DNA of 64,000 nucleotides. Origin: JBFGFX01 sp965232455. GTDB lineage: Bacteria; Pseudomonadota; Gammaproteobacteria; Steroidobacterales; Woeseiaceae. The stretch lies in the NCBI GenBank assembly GCA_965232455.1, contig OZ246981.1:2666001-2730000 (forward strand), in the 5' to 3' direction. Shown in pieces: positions 17,325-26,111 of the stretch (position 1 is its first letter; each line of letters begins with the position of its first letter). The notes below the pieces were generated by a model that was not told where the DNA came from, made no database searches, and worked only from the letters and a program-made list of their open reading frames with translations. Position numbers and translations under genes: made by a program.

Positions 17325-19499
17325 TCAGCGTTTGGGTAATGCGAGCGCGATCAGTTCAGCAGGCGACTTGCCGTCAGCAACGGTCATCACGATAAACTGA
17401 CGGCCGTTGACTCGATAACTCGACGGCGGGCTCGCCTGGCTGGCCGGCAATTCGATTTCGGCGACAATTTCGCCGCTCAGCTTGTCGTACGCCCGAAACA
17501 CGGGATCGCCGCCGAAACCCTCACCCGCGAACAGCAGCGTGTCGGTGACCACGAGGCCCGCGCGCGTCGCTTTGCCGGTTCGCGGCAGTTTGACCCCTTC
17601 GAGCGCCGGGTTATCGACGATGTGACCGGGCGTATCGCCGTTTGCCGTCATCCAGCGATGCTCGCCGGTGGCGAGATCGATGGCGGTGATGCGCCCCCAC
17701 GGCGGTTTTGCCAGCGGGACGTCGAACACGGTTGGCGGGCCCGGCCGGGCGGATATGTAGCGGATATCCGAAGCGTCCGGATCGTTGACGAGCTGCATGA
17801 GTACGATCTGCGTCCTTGAGGGCACGTAAAGCATGCCCGTTCCGGGATCGAACGCCCCACCCTCCCAGTTGGCGCCGCCCGTCGAGCTGGGCAGCGACAG
17901 CGTGCCGCGTGTCCCGTCCGGCGCTTCGGCAAGCGACGGCGGTGTGTACAGCGGCCCGAGGCGCACGGACTTGAGAAGCTTATCGACCTCGGCGCGGATC
18001 GCCGGCGTATAGTCGATCATGTCCTCGCGCGATACGCCCTGCCGGTCGAAAGGCGCTGGACGGCTCGGGAACGGCTGCGTCGGCGACGTCCATTCGCCCG
18101 GCACGTCCGTTTGCGGCACCTTCCGTTCGACGACCGGCCACACCGATTCGCCCGTTTCGCGATCGAACACGAACGCAAAGGACTGTTTGGTCAGCAGCAC
18201 CACAAGCTTCCGCCCGTCGGGCATGTCGGCGAGGATGGGCGCCGCGGGGGTGTCCCAGTCCCAGATGTCGTGATGCGCGTGCTGGAAGTGCCAGCGCCGC
18301 TCTCCGGTTTGGACGTCAACCGCCACCAGCGAGCTCGAAAACAGATTTGCGCCGTGACGATCGCCGCCGTACTGATCGCCCGTCGCCGACTCGACCGGTA
18401 AATAAACCAGACCCAGTGACTCGTCGGCCGACATCGGCGCCCAGACGCCCGCGTTGCCGGTGTAGAGCGCCGAGTTGTCGTACCAGGTATCGAAGCCGGC
18501 CTCGCCGGGCTCGGGAATCGTGCGAAATGTCCAGAGCAGTTTACCCGTGCTCGCATCGAACCCCCGCACGTCCCCTTTGACGTTGGCTTTCGACGGCGGC
18601 CTGAAACTCACCTGGTGCGCCGAACCGACGACGATGACGTTGCCGACAACCAGCGCCGGCGCCGTCAGGCCGACGTCGAGACTGCGATCCGGTGCACGGC
18701 GCAGGCCTTCGGTCAGGTCCACCCAGCCGCCGGCGCCGAATTTCGGATCCGGGAGGCCGGTGTCCGCATTGAGGCTCACGAGGTAGTACCCCGGCGTTAC
18801 GACGATGACGCGCCGGCGCCCGTCCTCGCCGACGTAATACGACAGCCCTTTACCGGAATCCTTGCGCGCTGCCTGGACGTACCGCTCGCCCTCGTCGGGA
18901 CGCCACATCCAGAGTGTTTGCCCGGTTTCGGCATCAATCGCGACCACGTTGCGCGTCGCGCCCGCACCGATGAACAGCTTGCCGTCCTGCATGATCGGCA
19001 TAGAGACGTTACGCAGCTCGGGCCTGGGACCGAAGTTGTCCGCTTTCCATCGCCACGCGACCTCGAGTTCCGCGACGTTTTCAGCGGTGATGTCCGACAG
19101 CGGCGCGTACCGCTGCGCGCCGAGTTCACCGCCGAAATGCCGCCACGGCAGGTCGGGCCGCGCATTCGGCTCCCGGACCCGCGGCTCGACGACGATGGAA
19201 CTCAGGTGCGACTCCTCCAACACGCCGTCGGGTCGCGGCACCCGGGCGAGGTCCAGCATGTACGCCACGACCTCGAGGTACTCCCGGTCCGACAGCGACC
19301 CGGGCGATTCGCCGGGCATCGTCAAACGCGTCAACTGGAACAGCTGTTCGGCGCCGCGGCCCGCCCAGTTGCCGCGCAGGCGCCGTTCTATCTCGATGGG
19401 CGCATGGCAACGCGCACAATGCGCGCCGAAGGTCGCCTCACCCTCCGCAAACGACAAAACCGGGAACAGCAACCCGGCAGTTGCCGCCAGCTTGCGCAT
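17325..19499 (-). CDS. Cytochrome c - PQQ-type beta-propeller dehydrogenase
   Basis: A periplasmic quinohemoprotein, 724 residues. After a signal peptide (residues 1-20) comes a small cytochrome c domain with the heme site CARCH (about residues 33-37) and a Met ligand candidate in LTMPGESPG. The rest is an eight-bladed propeller like that of PQQ alcohol or glucose dehydrogenases, with tryptophan-docking repeats such as DAETGQTLWMW, DASTGKLLWTF and DRETGESVWPV. The heme domain is at the N-terminus, whereas in type II alcohol dehydrogenases it is C-terminal. The ATG at 19499 is chosen over an upstream in-frame start at 19580 because GGAGGG lies 5 bases before it and the signal peptide begins there. 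Substrate unknown. Confidence 0.87.
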   Translation of the reverse strand: MRKLAATAGLLFPVLSFAEGEATFGAHCARCHAPIEIERRLRGNWAGRGAEQLFQLTRLTMPGESPGSLSDREYLEVVAYMLDLARVPRPDGVLEESHLSSIVVEPRVREPNARPDLPWRHFGGELGAQRYAPLSDITAENVAELEVAWRWKADNFGPRPELRNVSMPIMQDGKLFIGAGATRNVVAIDAETGQTLWMWRPDEGERYVQAARKDSGKGLSYYVGEDGRRRVIVVTPGYYLVSLNADTGLPDPKFGAGGWVDLTEGLRRAPDRSLDVGLTAPALVVGNVIVVGSAHQVSFRPPSKANVKGDVRGFDASTGKLLWTFRTIPEPGEAGFDTWYDNSALYTGNAGVWAPMSADESLGLVYLPVESATGDQYGGDRHGANLFSSSLVAVDVQTGERRWHFQHAHHDIWDWDTPAAPILADMPDGRKLVVLLTKQSFAFVFDRETGESVWPVVERKVPQTDVPGEWTSPTQPFPSRPAPFDRQGVSREDMIDYTPAIRAEVDKLLKSVRLGPLYTPPSLAEAPDGTRGTLSLPSSTGGANWEGGAFDPGTGMLYVPSRTQIVLMQLVNDPDASDIRYISARPGPPTVFDVPLAKPPWGRITAIDLATGEHRWMTANGDTPGHIVDNPALEGVKLPRTGKATRAGLVVTDTLLFAGEGFGGDPVFRAYDKLSGEIVAEIELPASQASPPSSYRVNGRQFIVMTVADGKSPAELIALALPKR

Positions 19500-19673
19500 A
19501 CACCCTCCGAAAACCCCTTGAACACTCGGTTTCATGATGTCACGCGTATCCAGACGCCGCAATTTGCCCGACGGACGCACGGATCGGCGCGCGAAACGAT
19601 TGCTCGTGTATGATTGGCGGCGCGTTGCGGCACAGACTCAGAGCCGCACGTCAATTCGTCACGGGAGATATCG

Positions 19674-21320
19674 ATGATTCGCACGCTTTACGCCCTGCTC
19701 ATTCTGACCCTGTTCGCCGCCTGTTCCGGTGAGTCGCCCGGGCCCCAGGCGACGACCGCGGCCGGCGAGGATCCCGCGCCCACGGCGGACGAGCCCGGCG
19801 GGCCGCCGCTGACCGGCCTCAAGGCGGAAGCGGCTGAAAAGATCGACGCCAACGCGAAGCTCACCCAGGAAATCGTCGACAGCCTGTTCTCGTTCTCCGA
19901 ACTCGCCTTCCAGGAATTCGAAACGCAGCGTTACCTGACCGACATCCTGGAAGACAACGGTTTCACCGTCGAACAGAACGTCTCGGGTATCCCGACCGCC
20001 TGGTGGGCGACCTGGGGCAGCGGCAAGCCCGTCATCGCGCTCGGTTCGGACGTGGACAGCATCCCCAAATCCTCGCAGATGCCCGGCGTCGCGTACCGCC
20101 AGCCGATGGTCGAGGGCGCGCCCGGCCACGGCGAGGGCCACAACTCCGGCCAGGCCGTGAACATCACGGCCGCGCTTGCCGTCAAGGACATCATGGAACG
20201 CGAAGGTATGTCCGGGACCATCGTAATTTGGCCGGGCGTCGCCGAGGAACTGGTCGGCACCAAAGCCTGGTTCGCGCGTGACGGGCGTTATGCGGACATC
20301 GATGCCGTGTTGTTCACGCACGTCGACAACAACATGCGAGTCGGCTGGGGCCGGCCGACGGGCACCGGCCTGGTGTCGGTCGAATACACGTTCGACGGTG
20401 TGGCGGCACACGGCGCCGGCGATCCCTGGAAGGGCCACAGCGCTCTGGACGCGGTCGAGCTGATGAACGTGGGCTGGAACTTCAAGCGCGAACACCTGCA
20501 CCCACTGCAACGCTCGCACTACGTCGTCGTGGACGGCGGCGACCAGCCCAACGTCGTGCCGTCGAAAGCGACGGTCTGGTACTTCATTCGCGAGATCACC
20601 GCCGAGGGCATCCGCGAAAACTTCGCGGCGCTGCAGAAGATCGCCGAAGGCGCCGCGATGATGACGGACACGACCGTCACCCGGCGCATCGTCGGGACCG
20701 CCTATCCGCGCCACTTCAACAAGCCCATCGCGCTGGCGATGGACGAGAACATCAAGTCGGTCGGGCTGCCGGACTGGAGCGAGGACGATCATGCCTTCGC
20801 GCGGGCGTTGCAGGAGCTGATGGGCGCCGATGAAATTGTCGGCCTTGCGACCGAACTGGAGGGTATCGAGGAACCCGCCGAGGAACCCAAGTCGGGCGGA
20901 TCGGACGACATCGGCGACGTCTCCTGGAACGTCCCCACCGTTACGCTGCGATTCCCGTCCAACGTCGACGGACTGCAGTTCCACCACTGGTCGAGCGCCA
21001 TGGCGATGGCGACGCCGATTGCACACAAGGGCGCCACGGCGGGCGCCAAGGTGATCGCGACGACGATGCTCGACCTGCTGACGGATCCCGGCCTGGTCGA
21101 GGACTCGTGGCGCTATTTCCGCGAGGTGCAAACGGCCGATGAGCAGTACCAGCCGTTCATCGGCCCGGACGACCCGCCGGCCATCGAAAAGAACGCCGAT
21201 ATCATGGCGGAATTCAAGGAGCGGCTCGAGGCGTTTTATTACGATCCGTCACAATACGACACCTATCTCGAACAGCTCGGTATCGTCTACCCGCAGCTCG
21301 AACGGCCGGCCGTGCAATAG
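19674..21320 (+). CDS. Lipoprotein M20-family amidohydrolase, AbgB-like
   Basis: An exported amidohydrolase resembling p-aminobenzoyl-glutamate hydrolase subunit B, 548 residues. The N-terminus is a lipoprotein signal with lipobox LFAAC (Cys about residue 17), then a Pro/Thr/Ala-rich linker. The M20 core has SDVDSIPKSS, the metal-site loop GHGEGHN and GVAEELVGTKAW (paired Glu), and a dimerisation segment with DGVAAHGAGDPWKGHSAL. In AbgB-type enzymes the loop reads GHxCGH; here Glu replaces the metal-bridging Cys. The ATG at 19674 has GGGAGA upstream and starts the signal peptide. An AbgT-family carrier is at 44203. Substrate is presumably an aryl or acyl amide; this is inferred. Confidence 0.82.
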   Translation: MIRTLYALLILTLFAACSGESPGPQATTAAGEDPAPTADEPGGPPLTGLKAEAAEKIDANAKLTQEIVDSLFSFSELAFQEFETQRYLTDILEDNGFTVEQNVSGIPTAWWATWGSGKPVIALGSDVDSIPKSSQMPGVAYRQPMVEGAPGHGEGHNSGQAVNITAALAVKDIMEREGMSGTIVIWPGVAEELVGTKAWFARDGRYADIDAVLFTHVDNNMRVGWGRPTGTGLVSVEYTFDGVAAHGAGDPWKGHSALDAVELMNVGWNFKREHLHPLQRSHYVVVDGGDQPNVVPSKATVWYFIREITAEGIRENFAALQKIAEGAAMMTDTTVTRRIVGTAYPRHFNKPIALAMDENIKSVGLPDWSEDDHAFARALQELMGADEIVGLATELEGIEEPAEEPKSGGSDDIGDVSWNVPTVTLRFPSNVDGLQFHHWSSAMAMATPIAHKGATAGAKVIATTMLDLLTDPGLVEDSWRYFREVQTADEQYQPFIGPDDPPAIEKNADIMAEFKERLEAFYYDPSQYDTYLEQLGIVYPQLERPAVQ

Positions 21321-21484
21321 CGGCCGGTTCGGGGTCGCCCGCCGGGTCGGGCGGCCCACCGCATGCAGGAAACCGCACCGACGCCGTGGTATCGCCCTTC
21401 AAAACACCCGCGGCGGCAAGCCCGTGGCCTCATGATAGGATCGGGCGAAATCGCCAACGACTCATCATTCGAGGGGAAATTCTC

Positions 21485-22447
21485 GTGCGTTATTTGTTCC
21501 GATTGCTGCTGCTGGCAGGCCTGCTTCCGCTGACGGGCGTCGCCGCGGACGCCGTCAAAGTCGACATCATCAAGAATCCTTACGGCGGCTCGCGCAACGT
21601 TCCCGAACTGTCCATCAACCCCGACTACATCCATGCGGCGGGACTCGAAAGACTGGTCGGCGAGTGGGGCGGCGAATTGATCCGTCCCGTGCAGGAAACG
21701 CGTCTGAATGCGGCACAGGAACGGCAGTACGGCGAATGGAACCGGATGGCGCTCGCCAACGCGAACTTCGCGCACATCGTCCGCGAGGGCCGACCGCAGG
21801 ATCCGATTACCATCGGCCTGCACGCAAACTGCAACGACCTGCTCGGCATGCTCTCCGGGCTCAAGTATGACGATGACGGCAACACGAATCGGGTCGGCCT
21901 GGTGTTTGTCGACGCGCACGGCGACTTCAACGTGCCCGAGACGACGCTGTCCGGCATGCTCGGCGGCATGCCCGTTGCGATCGCCGCGGGACACGCGCTG
22001 CACAATCTTCGTCAGACGGCGGGCCTGCACGAGGCGCTGCCGATGAACCACATCCTGTGGGGCGGCGTGCGCGATCTCGACCCGCTGGAGGCCGATCGGT
22101 TCCGCGAATACGAAGTGCAGCAGGTCTCGGTCCAGGACATCCGAGATTTGTCCGCCAATCTCAAACGGCAGTTCGACAGTCTCGCCGATCGGGTCGACCT
22201 CGTTTACGTGCATATCGACATGGACGTCCTGGACCCGGCGGAGGTCCCGGGGCACGGGCTCACCGTGCCCGACGGCCCCAGCAGCAAGGATCTGGCGGAA
22301 GCGATCGCGCTGATGTTCGAGAACCCGAAAACGGTTGCGCTCGGCATCGCGTCCACGCCGGCCGGCTCGCTCGATCCCGACCAGGTCAGCCGCCAGGCGG
22401 CCCTCAACCTGATCGAGGGTGCCATCAAGGGAGCGCAGGCCCGCTGA
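21485..22447 (+). CDS. Exported arginase/agmatinase-family protein
   Basis: A ureohydrolase-fold protein of 320 residues with a signal peptide (ending GVAA-D near residue 21), so it acts outside the cytoplasm, unlike most arginases. Metal motifs are DAHGDFN (residues 143-149) and HIDMDVLDP (243-251), both intact. The first motif, normally GGDHS, is replaced by HANCND at 113-118, so a metal histidine becomes Cys. Cys at this position is known in some arginase-family members. The GTG at 21485 is chosen because GGGGAA lies upstream and the signal peptide starts there; the frame is open to 21386. It is followed 13 bases later by a small exported protein. The substrate is unknown; guanidino hydrolysis is only the family default. 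Confidence 0.78.
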   Translation: MRYLFRLLLLAGLLPLTGVAADAVKVDIIKNPYGGSRNVPELSINPDYIHAAGLERLVGEWGGELIRPVQETRLNAAQERQYGEWNRMALANANFAHIVREGRPQDPITIGLHANCNDLLGMLSGLKYDDDGNTNRVGLVFVDAHGDFNVPETTLSGMLGGMPVAIAAGHALHNLRQTAGLHEALPMNHILWGGVRDLDPLEADRFREYEVQQVSVQDIRDLSANLKRQFDSLADRVDLVYVHIDMDVLDPAEVPGHGLTVPDGPSSKDLAEAIALMFENPKTVALGIASTPAGSLDPDQVSRQAALNLIEGAIKGAQAR

Positions 22448-22460
22448 GGGCGACAAGGAC

Positions 22461-22973
22461 ATGAATCAGCTACGAATTCTCGGCGTCTTCGCCGCTATGG
22501 TAACGTCCGGGCCTGCAACGGCGGGAGGGATTGGCGATCACTGGTCGATAAAACCGGCGGACAGCTCGGATTACGAAGCGGTGGTCTCGCTGGTACAGGA
22601 ATCCGCCGACGCGATTCCGGACGAGAACGCCTCGGGGGAAGTGCATCCCGTGTTGAGCTTTCGGTGTTCGGCGGGCGGGGACGGGAACGTCACCTTCCAG
22701 ATCGACTGGCGCCGGTTCATTTCGTCGTTCAATACCGAAGTCGGCTTCCGCGTAGACGACGGACGCGCAAGCTGGTTGAAACTCGGGGTCGATTCGACCA
22801 ACAAGATCACGGCCGGCAAGGCGGCCGACGCCGCAAAACTCATCGACCAGATTTCGGACGGCAGCACGCTCAACGTGGAGATCGCGCCCTATTCGGAGCC
22901 TTCGGTGTTCGTGAACTTCGACGTCTCGACGTTCACGACGGCGTTGCAGCAGCTCAAGGACGACTGCAGCTGA
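22461..22973 (+). CDS. Small exported protein of unknown function
   Basis: A 170-residue protein with a signal peptide (MNQLRILGVFAAMVTSGPATA, cleavage after residue 21). Two cysteines, one in LSFRCSAGG and one at the very end (KDDCS), could form a disulfide. The pattern of a hydrophobic strand FVNFDVSTFTTALQQLKDDC at the C-terminus resembles small periplasmic beta-sandwich proteins with a closing Cys, but I do not recognise the family. The ATG at 22461 has AAGGAC upstream. It probably shares a transcript with the arginase-like gene 13 bases before it. No function is proposed. Confidence 0.7.
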   Translation: MNQLRILGVFAAMVTSGPATAGGIGDHWSIKPADSSDYEAVVSLVQESADAIPDENASGEVHPVLSFRCSAGGDGNVTFQIDWRRFISSFNTEVGFRVDDGRASWLKLGVDSTNKITAGKAADAAKLIDQISDGSTLNVEIAPYSEPSVFVNFDVSTFTTALQQLKDDCS

Positions 22974-23072
22974 CGGTATTCAATCTCGTCTGAACGTATC
23001 GGGACCAGTATCGACGCGGATGGCGACAACCGCCTGTTACGCACCTCCCGAATCGCGATAGCGGAGCACGGA

Positions 23073-24167
23073 ATGATCGCAAAGGAGCGCAGACGTTTCA
23101 TGAAAGCCCTGGGCGCCGCGGCGCTTGCCGGCGCCACGGCCGGCTGTGCGTCATTCGGGCGGACGGGCGAGGACTTCGACAGAATTTCACGCCTGAATCT
23201 GACGAACCTGCCTACCGCTTGCAACAGGCTGAACAACGTCACGAAATTCGTCGGTGGGCCGGATCTCTTCATCAAGCGTGACGACGTCATGGAGCTGGCG
23301 CACGGCGGCAACAAGACGCGCAAGCTCGAATACGCACTCGCCGAAGCGCTGAATGACGGCGCCAAAGCGGTCGTGACCCAGGGCGGGCTTCAGTCCAATC
23401 ACGTTCGTCAAACGTGCTCGGGAGCAGCGAAGGTGGGGCTCGAAGCTCACGTGATTCTGTCGAATCCGGTTCCGGAAATGAAAGAAAAGCTGATGGGCAG
23501 CGGCAATTACCTGATGGACCGGTTGATGGGTGCTCACATCTACCTGGCCGAAGAGGGCCGCGGCCCGTTGGTCGAGAAGGTGACCGCCGATCTGACCGAC
23601 GCCGGCAAGCGTCCTTACGACATTCCGGCCGGGGCTTCAAACGGCATCGGCAGCCTGGGTTACATGAACGCCGCCCGCGAACTGATCGCGCAGTGGGACG
23701 AGATGGGTATCCGTCCGAGCCATATTTTTACCGCCACGGGCAGCTGCGGTACACAGGCCGGCCTGCTGATGGGCCTGAGATACTTCGGCAACCGCAGCAC
23801 CGACGTGGTGGGAGTTTCCGTGAGCGCTCCCAGCCCCAGGCTGGAGGCTCGCGTGCGAAGCGTACTCGACATGATCTGCGACGAGACGGGCATCGCAAGG
23901 GACTTCGTCAAAGACGAGGATATCCTGGTAAACGATGAATACATCGGCAGCGGATACGGTCGTCCCACCGACGCCGGCATCGCGGCCATCCGCACGCTTG
24001 CCGAAAACGAAGGGATCATTCTTGATCCGGTGTATACCGGCAAAGCGATGTCGGCCATGCTCGACATGGTAAAAAACCGCAGATTGGAGAACGCCAGGGA
24101 CGTCGTCTTTCTCCATACCGGTGGAGCGCCCGCCATTCACCCGTACGCTGAGTTTTTCCAAGCCTGA
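23073..24167 (+). CDS. Tat-exported D-cysteine desulfhydrase-like PLP enzyme
   Basis: A fold-type II PLP enzyme of the D-cysteine desulfhydrase / ACC deaminase group, 364 residues. The N-terminus carries a twin-arginine motif (RRRFMK) and a lipobox-like GATAGC at residue 25, so it appears to be exported folded with its cofactor and perhaps lipidated. The PLP lysine is K81 in GGNKTRKLE. QGGLQSNHVRQT, IPAGASNGIGSLGY and TATGSCGTQAG are the substrate and phosphate loops of the family, with VFLHTGGAPA near the end. These enzymes are normally cytoplasmic, so export is odd. ATG 23073 is needed to include the twin arginines. It would release pyruvate, H2S and ammonia from D-cysteine, or act on a related amino acid. 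Confidence 0.85.
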   Translation: MIAKERRRFMKALGAAALAGATAGCASFGRTGEDFDRISRLNLTNLPTACNRLNNVTKFVGGPDLFIKRDDVMELAHGGNKTRKLEYALAEALNDGAKAVVTQGGLQSNHVRQTCSGAAKVGLEAHVILSNPVPEMKEKLMGSGNYLMDRLMGAHIYLAEEGRGPLVEKVTADLTDAGKRPYDIPAGASNGIGSLGYMNAARELIAQWDEMGIRPSHIFTATGSCGTQAGLLMGLRYFGNRSTDVVGVSVSAPSPRLEARVRSVLDMICDETGIARDFVKDEDILVNDEYIGSGYGRPTDAGIAAIRTLAENEGIILDPVYTGKAMSAMLDMVKNRRLENARDVVFLHTGGAPAIHPYAEFFQA

Positions 24168-24297
24168 GCTTCCCGTATTCCGGCGCTCGTAAGACTGCCA
24201 GGCCCAGCGCAGCCGTCAGTCGAGCATTCTGAGGTAACATGACGCCGGTGACTCAATGCAGACAATCGTGTTTGTGCTTTCTCGTAGAGGTAACAAA

Positions 24298-25632
24298 ATG
24301 ATTCGTCTTGAGAAGCGGTCAGGAAGCGACGTTCGACGAGCACCCGGCAAGCACGAGCCGCGCATCGTCCTGGTGCTCTTTGCCCTGGGTAGTGCAATGA
24401 CGTCTTTCGCGAATGACGACCCGGTGACGTTCGAGTATCGAAACGGCGTTTGGTGGGACGGAATTTCCGAAGCGAAGGGTACGCGATACGTCAGAGGCGG
24501 CGTTTTTGTGTCCTCGATCAGCTCGAAGAATCACAAGGTCGTTAACTTGCAGGGAACGATCGTCACGGCGCCCTTTGCGGAAGGACATAATCACAACATT
24601 GTCGAGTCGATCTTCGAGCGCTCGAATGACGAGTATCTACGCAACGGTGTGTTTTACGCCAAGATACCGACGACGTATCCGCCGGCAATTGAAAGTATCC
24701 GTGATCGGCTGGCAAGTCGCGACACCGTCGATGCCACGTTTTCTATGGGCGGTGTGACCTCACCTGGCGGACATCCGGTCGCGCTATTTGCCAACACGCT
24801 CTCAGGCACGATATACGACGGCGCTACCTATGAGGATTTCAGAGGACAGGCGTTCCATGAGGTGGAGAGCGAACCGGAAGTAATCGATGCAATCGAGCGC
24901 ATACACGATCACGGCGCCGATTTCGTCAAGGCCACACTGATTTACAGTGAAGACTACCAGGCCGCAGACTATGACGGGCGACCACTTAGAGGATTACATC
25001 CGGATCTGTTGCCCACGGTCGTACGGGAGTCGCATGCACGAGGTCTGCCCGTAACGCTCCACGTCAACAGTGCGGCGGATTTTCGAGCGGGTGTGGCCGC
25101 GGGCGTCGATGAAATCGCACACCTACCCGGACTCGCATGGCCCGACAACCGGGAGGCGGAGGATCATCGATTGACCGCCCGGGATGCGTCGCGTGCCCGA
25201 GAAGCCGGAGTTGCCGTGGTCACCACCACTTACGTCATCGAGGTGGCTTTCAAAAATCAGCCTGAAAAACTCGTCGCGTTCAGATCAATGCAGAAGTCGA
25301 ATCTGGCTGCGCTCCAAGAGGCAGGCGTCGAAATTCGGATCGGATCCGATACGTACGATCGCGAGGGAACCGGCTTGGGAGCCGATCCAACCGTGGGTGA
25401 GGTGAGGAACCTGGTGGCCCTCGGGTCGTTCGATGCGCCCACAATCTTGTCTCGCTGGATCGATACTGGCCGGAGTATATTTCCGAACAGACGAATCGGC
25501 TGTTTCAACACGGAGTGCGAGGCGAGTTTCCTGATATTCGCTCTAGACCCCAGGGCCGATATCGAAAACCTCGCAACGCTGAGAGCAGGAGTCAAGGAAG
25601 GCGTGCTGGTCACAGGATCATTGGACGATTAG
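24298..25632 (+). CDS. Amidohydrolase-superfamily metal-dependent hydrolase
   Basis: An imidazolonepropionase-like amidohydrolase of about 444 residues. An N-terminal hydrophobic segment (IVLVLFALGSAMTSFA) ending before NDDPVTF suggests export. Metal ligands are HNHN in FAEGHNHNI (HxH), a carbamylation candidate K in ADFVKATLIY, LHVNSA and IAHLPGLAW for the two later His residues, and RIGSDTY for the final Asp. The ATG at 24298 is preferred over 24256 because AGAGGT precedes it by 6 bases. The preceding desulfhydrase-like gene ends 130 bases upstream. The substrate cannot be told; peptidase- and lactonase-like activities are both found among relatives. Confidence 0.77.
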   Translation: MIRLEKRSGSDVRRAPGKHEPRIVLVLFALGSAMTSFANDDPVTFEYRNGVWWDGISEAKGTRYVRGGVFVSSISSKNHKVVNLQGTIVTAPFAEGHNHNIVESIFERSNDEYLRNGVFYAKIPTTYPPAIESIRDRLASRDTVDATFSMGGVTSPGGHPVALFANTLSGTIYDGATYEDFRGQAFHEVESEPEVIDAIERIHDHGADFVKATLIYSEDYQAADYDGRPLRGLHPDLLPTVVRESHARGLPVTLHVNSAADFRAGVAAGVDEIAHLPGLAWPDNREAEDHRLTARDASRAREAGVAVVTTTYVIEVAFKNQPEKLVAFRSMQKSNLAALQEAGVEIRIGSDTYDREGTGLGADPTVGEVRNLVALGSFDAPTILSRWIDTGRSIFPNRRIGCFNTECEASFLIFALDPRADIENLATLRAGVKEGVLVTGSLDD

Positions 25633-25683
25633 AACCTGTCTTAAAATGGATCGTATCAGTAACTGGCGACACAAGGCGACTCG

Positions 25684-26085
25684 ATGGTAAGCGGAGCATG
25701 CAACTGTGGGGCGGTCAGCTTCAAGATCAGCGCTGAACTCTCGGAAGTTATCGTCTGTCACTGCTCGATTTGTCGACGAGCCACCGGCAGCACTGGAATC
25801 GCGGTCGTCGTTGTCGACAACGAGAAGTTCGAGTGGACGGGCGGGGCCGATTTCGTCACCTCCTGGCGAAAACCCGACGCGGATTGGGAGATGTCTTTCT
25901 GTCGCAGATGCGGCTCTCCTCTTCCAGGCGCGGATGACGACGCACGAACGTTCATTCCCGCGGGATTGATCAGCGAAGGTGGTGAAAACCTGAGGGTTGC
26001 GCACCACATCTGGGTTGATTCAAAAGCGGCCTGGGACGAGATTGGAGACTGTGGTCGTCGTCACCCGGAAGCGTACGAGCGATAG
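25684..26085 (+). CDS. GFA/CENP-V family zinc protein
   Basis: A 133-residue protein of the glutathione-dependent formaldehyde-activating (GFA) fold. Zinc ligands follow the family pattern: CNCG at about residues 6-9, CHCSICR near 28-34 and CRRCGSPL near 78. Members bind two zincs, and some add glutathione to formaldehyde, though most are uncharacterised. It lies convergent with the ferredoxin-NADP reductase (26 bases apart). The start is the first ATG of the frame with no clear ribosome site. Confidence 0.87.
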   Translation: MVSGACNCGAVSFKISAELSEVIVCHCSICRRATGSTGIAVVVVDNEKFEWTGGADFVTSWRKPDADWEMSFCRRCGSPLPGADDDARTFIPAGLISEGGENLRVAHHIWVDSKAAWDEIGDCGRRHPEAYER

Positions 26086-26111
26086 TATTCTTCCGGCCGC
26101 GACTGCCTCAA

